NCBI RefSeq assembly: GCF_900111515.1
Contig: NZ_FOHS01000004.1
Span: 1-64,000 of the forward strand
Direction of reading: 5' to 3'
DNA: 64,000 nt
From: Hymenobacter actinosclerus
GTDB taxonomy: Bacteria > Bacteroidota > Bacteroidia > Cytophagales > Hymenobacteraceae
Shown: positions 59,209 through 64,000 of the stretch, in pieces
Position numbering within the stretch: position 1 is the stretch's first letter
How the letters are laid out: the number at the start of each line of letters is the position of its first letter
The notes under the pieces: model-generated
What the model saw: the letters and a program-made list of their open reading frames with translations, nothing else
Databases searched by the model: none
What the model was told of the DNA's origin: nothing
Position numbers and translations under genes: made by a program

Positions 59209-62200
59209 ATGCGTAAGTTTTTTGTCGGCCTCGGGATTTTTCTAGTGGTGCTGGTGGCTTTTCTGGCCCTGGCCCCGCTGCTGTTCAAAGATAAAATTAA
59301 AGCCGCCTTCGACAAGCAGCTGGCCCAGCGCGTGCGGGCCGAGGTGCAGTACGACCCCGAAAATGTCGACATAACGCTGCTGAGCACCTTCCCCGATCTG
59401 GCCCTGCGCATCAACCAGCTGCGCATTATCGGGCAGGACTCGTTTGCCCGCGACACGCTGGCCTACCTGCCCCAGACGCGCATCGGCCTGAACCTGATGA
59501 GCGTTATCAGCGGCGACGAAATCAAAATCAAGAACATCACCCTCGAAGAGCCCGACATCCATATAAAGGTGCTCAAAAGCGGCCGCGCCAACTGGGACAT
59601 TTTCATCTCGGACTCGGCCGCCGCTACTAAGGGGCAGGATACCTCGGCGGTGCGCCTGGCTATTAAGGGCTGGAAAATCAACCAGGGCCGCCTGCGCTAC
59701 GACGACCGGAGCATTCCGTTCGGCATGGAGCTGCGCGGCATCGACCACACCGGCGCGGGCGACTTCGAGCAGAACATCTTTGACATGGTGAGCCAGACCA
59801 CGGCCCAAAGCGCCTCGCTGAGCTACGACGGGGTGCAGTACGTGAGCAACAAGCAGCTCGACGCCGACGTGACCATGGCCATGAACCTGGAGCAGATGCT
59901 GTTCACCTTCAAGGACAACAAGGTGAAGCTGAACGATTTCCCGGCCACCTTCCAGGGCACTATCGGTTTGCCCAACGCCACCGACATTGTGTACGACCTC
60001 ACGTTCAAGGCGCTGGAAACCGATTTCAAGAACATTCTGAGTTTGGTGCCGGGCGCTTACAACGAGCAGTTCAAGGACATTAAAGCCGATGGCAAGGTGG
60101 CGTTTGATGGCTATTTTAAGGGCGTGCAGAACGCGCTGAAGATGCCCGGCTACGGCGTGAACCTGCAAATCAAGGACGGCAGCTTCCAGTACCCCGCTTT
60201 GCCCGAGCGGGCGCGCAACATCAACGTAGATATGGTGGTGGACAACCCCTCGGGTTTTACCAACAACGTGAAAGTGAACGTGAAGCAGTTCCACCTCGAC
60301 CTGGGCAAAAACCCGATTGACGGCCAGGTGGCCATCGACGGGCTGGCCCCGATGAAGGTGGACGGCCGCGTGAAAGCCAACGTGGATTTGGCCGAAATGA
60401 TGAAGGTGTACCCGGTGCAGGACCTGCTGCTGCGCGGTAAGCTGTTCGTGGATGCCACGGCCAGGGGCGTGTATTCGGAAACCCAAATGCCGGTTATTCA
60501 GGCCCAAATGAACCTGACCAACGGCTACGTGAAGAGCAAGCAGTTTCCGGCTCCGATTGAAAACCTGACATTGAACGGCACCGTGACCAACCCTACCGGC
60601 CAGCTCAACGACACCAAAGTCAACATCCCGCAGTTTAAAATGCTGCTCGACGGTGAGCCGCTACAGGGCCGCGTGGCCACCCAGGGCGTAGATAAGCTGG
60701 CCTTCGACACGGATGTGAAAGGCACTGTGGATTTGACCAAGCTCACCAAAATATTCCCGCTTGAGGGCATGACGGTGGCCGGCCGCCTGAACGGCAACGT
60801 GGCCGCCAAGGGCAACATGGCCGACATTGAGGCCGGCCGCTACCAGTCGGTGGTGGCTTCGGGCACCGTGAACGCACGCAATATCGACTACAAGAGCCCC
60901 GACTTTCCGCAGGGCATGAAGGTGAGCCAGGCCACGGCCACGTTCAACAACGACCGGATTGTGCTGCGCGACCTGCAGGGCTTCGTGGGCTCGTCGGACG
61001 TGGCAGCTTCGGGCACCATCAGCAACTACCTGGGCTACCTGTTCGTGCCCGGCCAGCCGTTGCGCGGCGACCTTACGGTGAATTCGCGCCGCTTCAACCT
61101 GAATGAATGGATGGTGGACGAGGTGAGTGCCAAACCCACCGCCGGCGCCAAAGCCCCCGTCGCCACGGCCCAGGCCGACGGCGTGCTGCAAATCCCGAAG
61201 GAATTCGACCTGACCATGAACACCGCCGTGGGCCAGGTGCTGTACGACAACCTGAAACTCAACGACGTGAAGGGCATCGTGACGGTGCGCAACCAGGTGG
61301 CCACGCTCAAGGGCCTCACCTTCAACACGCTCGGCGGCTCCTTCGCCACCAATGGCTCGTACAGCAGCCAGAACCTGGCGCGGCCCACCTTCGATTTCGG
61401 GCTGAACGTGCAGAACCTGAACTTCCAGCAGGCGTTTGCAGCCTTCAACTCGATTAAAACGCTGGTGCCGCTGGCCGCCAACCTGGAGGGCATCTTCTCG
61501 ACCAACTTCAACGTGCGCGGCGAAATGGGCCCCGATATGATGCCCAAGTACAGCACCCTCACCGGCAAGGGCGTGTTCGACATCGTGCGGGCAGCCGTGG
61601 CCAGCTCGCCGGTGCTCACCAAAATCAGCAGCCTCACCCAGTTGCAGGACCTGAAGAACTTCGTGGTGACCAACAAGGACGTGGCCGCCGAAATCATCAA
61701 CGGCAACTTCGTGGTGAAGCCCTTTGATTTGAACGTGGGGCAGATAAAGATGACGGTGGGCGGCTCGAACAGCATTGCCGATGGCGGGCTGGAGTACGTG
61801 GCGGCCCTCGACGTGCCCACGGGCCAGGTCGGCAACGCCCTCAGCAGCCAGCTCACCCGGCTCACGGGCGTACAAAACCTGAAAGGCACCGAGCGCGTGA
61901 CGCTGGGCCTGACCATCGGGGGCACCGTGAGCAACCCGCTGGTGAAGCTGAGCAGCGGCAGCGTGAAGGGCCAGGCCAAGGACCTGGCCAAGGAGCTGGT
62001 AACCGGCGTCGTGCAGAGCAAGCTCGACGACTCGAAAGCCGGCCAGGCCGCCAAAATCCTGCTTTCGCAGGACAGCCTCAAGAAGGAAGTGGCCCTGAAG
62101 CGGGCCGAGCTGGAAGCCCGGGCCCAGCAGGAGCTGGAAAAGAAGCGCCTCGAAGCCGAAGCCAGGCTGCGCGAACAGGCCAAAAAGGGCCTCAACAGCC

Positions 62201-62286
62201 TGTTCGGCAAGCCCAAGCCGGCCCCGGCCACCACCCCGGCACCCGCCCCCAAAGCCCCGGCCGATACGACCAAGGCGGGTGGTTGA
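59209..62286 (+). CDS. AsmA-like family envelope protein
   Basis: 1025 residues. One N-terminal membrane anchor (FFVGLGIFLVVLVAFLALAPL), then an AsmA N-terminal-type domain (TLLSTFPDLALRINQLRIIG, ITLEEPDIHIKVLKSGRANW) and a long run of beta strands that fits the bridge-like lipid-transfer fold (AsmA/TamB superfamily). C-terminal charged coiled coil (RAELEARAQQELEKKRLEAE) and an Ala/Pro/Lys tail. Probably moves or organises lipids between inner and outer membrane. Largest complete gene here. Stop overlaps the start of the next open frame, but the true next gene starts at 62400. Confidence 0.88.
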   Translation: MRKFFVGLGIFLVVLVAFLALAPLLFKDKIKAAFDKQLAQRVRAEVQYDPENVDITLLSTFPDLALRINQLRIIGQDSFARDTLAYLPQTRIGLNLMSVISGDEIKIKNITLEEPDIHIKVLKSGRANWDIFISDSAAATKGQDTSAVRLAIKGWKINQGRLRYDDRSIPFGMELRGIDHTGAGDFEQNIFDMVSQTTAQSASLSYDGVQYVSNKQLDADVTMAMNLEQMLFTFKDNKVKLNDFPATFQGTIGLPNATDIVYDLTFKALETDFKNILSLVPGAYNEQFKDIKADGKVAFDGYFKGVQNALKMPGYGVNLQIKDGSFQYPALPERARNINVDMVVDNPSGFTNNVKVNVKQFHLDLGKNPIDGQVAIDGLAPMKVDGRVKANVDLAEMMKVYPVQDLLLRGKLFVDATARGVYSETQMPVIQAQMNLTNGYVKSKQFPAPIENLTLNGTVTNPTGQLNDTKVNIPQFKMLLDGEPLQGRVATQGVDKLAFDTDVKGTVDLTKLTKIFPLEGMTVAGRLNGNVAAKGNMADIEAGRYQSVVASGTVNARNIDYKSPDFPQGMKVSQATATFNNDRIVLRDLQGFVGSSDVAASGTISNYLGYLFVPGQPLRGDLTVNSRRFNLNEWMVDEVSAKPTAGAKAPVATAQADGVLQIPKEFDLTMNTAVGQVLYDNLKLNDVKGIVTVRNQVATLKGLTFNTLGGSFATNGSYSSQNLARPTFDFGLNVQNLNFQQAFAAFNSIKTLVPLAANLEGIFSTNFNVRGEMGPDMMPKYSTLTGKGVFDIVRAAVASSPVLTKISSLTQLQDLKNFVVTNKDVAAEIINGNFVVKPFDLNVGQIKMTVGGSNSIADGGLEYVAALDVPTGQVGNALSSQLTRLTGVQNLKGTERVTLGLTIGGTVSNPLVKLSSGSVKGQAKDLAKELVTGVVQSKLDDSKAGQAAKILLSQDSLKKEVALKRAELEARAQQELEKKRLEAEARLREQAKKGLNSLFGKPKPAPATTPAPAPKAPADTTKAGG

Positions 62287-62399
62287 TTTCAGCGGTCCGG
62301 GGAAAATGTAATTGCTGGCCGATTTATTGCGGAACTCCCGCGCCTGACTGGCGTAAGCACCGGCCAGATTTCTCTCCCTCAACTCTTTACCGTTCCGCC

Positions 62400-63251
62400 A
62401 TGCAGTTTCACCGCACTTTACTTTATACTCTGGTAGCCGCGCCGCTGGCGCTGGTTTCCTGTAACAACGATAAGGCGGACGATGCGCTGGCCTCCAGTAC
62501 GCTGGAAGTGCGCCTGACGGATGCGCCCGGCGACTTCCGGGCAGTGGTGCTCGATGTGCAAAAAATCGAGATTCATCTGAAAGAAGAAGGCAACCCCGAC
62601 GGCTGGCGGCTGCTGCCTTTCAAAGCCCAGCCCATTAATGTGCTGGAGTACGTGAACGGCCGCTCGGCGCTGCTGGTCAGCTCCGATTTTGACCCCGGCA
62701 CGCTCAAGGAAATTCGCCTGGTGCTGGGCCCCGACAGCTACGTGACCGGCCGCGACGGCCAGCGCTACGACCTGAAAACACCCAGCGGCCAGTCGTCCGG
62801 TATTAAGCTCAAGCTGGACAAGAAGAATCTGTACCAGCAGCGCGACAACTACCAGTTGCTGCTCGACTTCGACGTCGCCAAGTCCATCGTGGAGCGCGGC
62901 AACTGGAAGCCCGGCAACGACAAGAAGGAGCGTTACCTGCTCAAGCCCGTTATCCGGGTGGTGGCCCAGGACATCCGGGGCGGGCTGCGCGGCACGGTAA
63001 CTCCGGCCGCGGCGCTGCCCCAGGTGCTGGCCATCCGCTCGTCCATCACGCCCGCCGACACGTTCAGCACCACCGCCGATGTAGCCGGCGCGTTCCAGCT
63101 GGGGGCGCTGCCCTCGGGCACCTACCGGGTGGAGTTCTTCCCCACGGCTACCGCCCTGGCTGGCCAGACCGGCTACAAGCAGGTTATCCGCACGGGCATC
63201 ACCGTAACCAACGACCAGCTAACGGACATCGGCAGCACCCCGCTGCAGTAA
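62400..63251 (+). CDS. DUF4382 lipoprotein
   Basis: 283 residues from ATG 62400. Lipobox ALVSC (Cys21). LEVRLTDAPGDFRAVVLDV and KIEIHLKEEG start the DUF4382 domain (35-185), ending VIRVVAQDIRG; then a carboxypeptidase-regulatory-like beta-sandwich GLRGTVTPAAALPQVLAI to GITVTNDQLTDIG. Periplasmic or surface lipoprotein; function unknown. Likely co-transcribed with the AsmA-like gene (113-bp gap). Confidence 0.9.
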   Translation: MQFHRTLLYTLVAAPLALVSCNNDKADDALASSTLEVRLTDAPGDFRAVVLDVQKIEIHLKEEGNPDGWRLLPFKAQPINVLEYVNGRSALLVSSDFDPGTLKEIRLVLGPDSYVTGRDGQRYDLKTPSGQSSGIKLKLDKKNLYQQRDNYQLLLDFDVAKSIVERGNWKPGNDKKERYLLKPVIRVVAQDIRGGLRGTVTPAAALPQVLAIRSSITPADTFSTTADVAGAFQLGALPSGTYRVEFFPTATALAGQTGYKQVIRTGITVTNDQLTDIGSTPLQ

Positions 63252-63278
63252 GCCTGTTGGGGCTACTACAGTGGCCTT

Positions 63279-63307
63279 AAATAAGCATGCAGGGGGAGTG
63301 CTTATTT
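63279..63307 (+). terminator. Terminator after DUF4382 gene
   Basis: AAATAAGCA (63279-63287) and TGCTTATTT (63299-63307) form a 9-bp stem with an 11-nt loop, 28 bp after the stop. It lies between convergent genes. Confidence 0.75.
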
Positions 63308-63385
63308 CAAGCGTTGCCGCCTCGCAGCTGTAGAGCGGGCGCTTACTGGTTCAGTATAGCAGTTGGTATCCCTGTGCGTGCAGCG

Positions 63386-64000
63386 TTAGTTGGCGGGCGA
63401 CCCTGGCGCGGGTGCCCCGAGGGCCTGCAGGCGCTGCCGGGCGTTGCCGTTCTGCGGATTCAGCTCCAAGGAGCGCCGGTAGTGCGTAATGGCAGCGGCC
63501 TGGTCGTGGTTGAGCTCATCGGCTTCGCCCAGGCTGTCGAAAAGGTTGGCGCTGCCGGGATACAGCTCCGTGCCCAGGCGGAAGATGGCGCGCGCTGCCG
63601 GCAGGTCGTGCGCCTCGCGCAGCAGCTGGTAGCCCCAGGAGTTGAGGGCCCCTTCCGATAGGGTAAACGCGGCATCCTGCTGCTGTATCCTGCGGTAGAC
63701 CGGCAGCGCGTGCGTAAAGCCTTCCTGCGCCAGCGCCGCCGCAAAGCCCGCCTGCGTGGGCACCGGGCCGGTTTGCGCGGGCAGGTGGTCGAGCCGGGCC
63801 ATGTGGGCGGGTACGCCGTTCTGGGCCGGCGTGCGGTCGAGGAACTGGCGGCCGGCGGCGCTGGCTTTGAGGGTGGCATTCAGAAACTCCAGAGTGTAGC
63901 GGCAGGTCCAGCGGTAGGCCGCCTCCACTTCGGCGCGCGAATACTCGGTGAAGTGCGCCGGTGGGGCCAGGCGCAGGGCTTGGGTGGAGAAATCCACGTG
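63386..64000 (-). CDS. TPR-containing hydrolase-like protein, C-terminal part only
   Basis: At least 205 residues; the start lies beyond the right edge. The window part begins HVDFSTQALRLAPPAHF, then RYTLEFLNATLKASAAGRQF and AQNGVPAHMARLDHLPAQ, reminiscent of the end of dienelactone or alpha/beta-hydrolase domains, followed by two or three TPR-like repeats (GYQLLREAHDLPAARAIF, SANLFDSLGEADELNHDQ, YRRSLELNPQNGNARQRL). The GTG at 63997 is not accepted as start because the frame continues. Hydrolase assignment is tentative. Confidence 0.65.
   Translation of the reverse strand, partial: HVDFSTQALRLAPPAHFTEYSRAEVEAAYRWTCRYTLEFLNATLKASAAGRQFLDRTPAQNGVPAHMARLDHLPAQTGPVPTQAGFAAALAQEGFTHALPVYRRIQQQDAAFTLSEGALNSWGYQLLREAHDLPAARAIFRLGTELYPGSANLFDSLGEADELNHDQAAAITHYRRSLELNPQNGNARQRLQALGAPAPGSPAN

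Overview
The window looks like a chromosomal segment from a GC-rich member of the Bacteroidota, most likely Hymenobacter or a close relative in the Cytophagales (inference). Supporting signs: a GldJ-type gliding lipoprotein and a PorP/SprF-type type IX secretion protein, families typical of this phylum (DUF4783, DUF6799, DUF4382, Tll0287-like), several start regions preceded by a TAnnTTTG -7 element, weak Shine-Dalgarno sequences and many small lipoproteins. I see no rRNA, tRNA, CRISPR array, phage or transposase gene.

Layout. 1-2048: secreted glycoside hydrolase with PA14 domain, cut by the left edge. 2297-14725: molybdenum cofactor region with moeA, moaC, a MobB-like/MobA fusion, moaE, moaD, moaA, a MOT1-type permease and a MoeB-rhodanese protein, interrupted by an S41 peptidase, a membrane protein/HTH pair, an NTF2-like protein and a DUF2490 protein. 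14990-20497: small accessory proteins (four-helix-bundle protein, two related STAS-like proteins, secreted small proteins) and a GNAT-nitrilase fusion. 20599-22442: blaI-blaR1 pair with a clear operator. 22601-30322: envelope and stress genes (OmpA/TSP3 porin-like protein, CbpM-CbpA, RlpA, GH25 lysozyme, Hsp20). 30407-35663: PPK2, GNAT, an orphan acyl carrier protein, a short membrane-fusion protein, Rrf2 regulator, pirin and Old Yellow Enzyme. 35869-40251: two tandem M13 lipoprotein peptidases of identical length. 40537-47745: ZIP transporter, methyltransferase, heavy-metal-binding lipoprotein, nadC, DUF4783 and gpmI. 47934-56281: yjbQ, beta-helix lipoprotein, prfA, a heme-type sensor lipoprotein, FAD amine-oxidase-like protein, exonuclease III, AhpD-like protein and comF. 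56517-58909: gldJ and porP/sprF. 59209-64000: AsmA-like protein, DUF4382 lipoprotein and the C-terminal part of a TPR-containing hydrolase-like protein.

The protein-coding content is mostly ordinary. The striking structure lies between genes. Many gaps carry long inverted repeats, with arms up to 68 bp and perfectly complementary. The arms are built from a small set of recurring modules; four elements also share a related 30-31 nt loop, once in inverted orientation. Nearly all lie downstream of at least one gene and not between divergent starts. Arm sequences differ strongly between copies while pairing inside each copy stays perfect or nearly so, which points to an active copying or correction mechanism or to a mobilised REP/MITE-like family. 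No mobilising gene is visible here.
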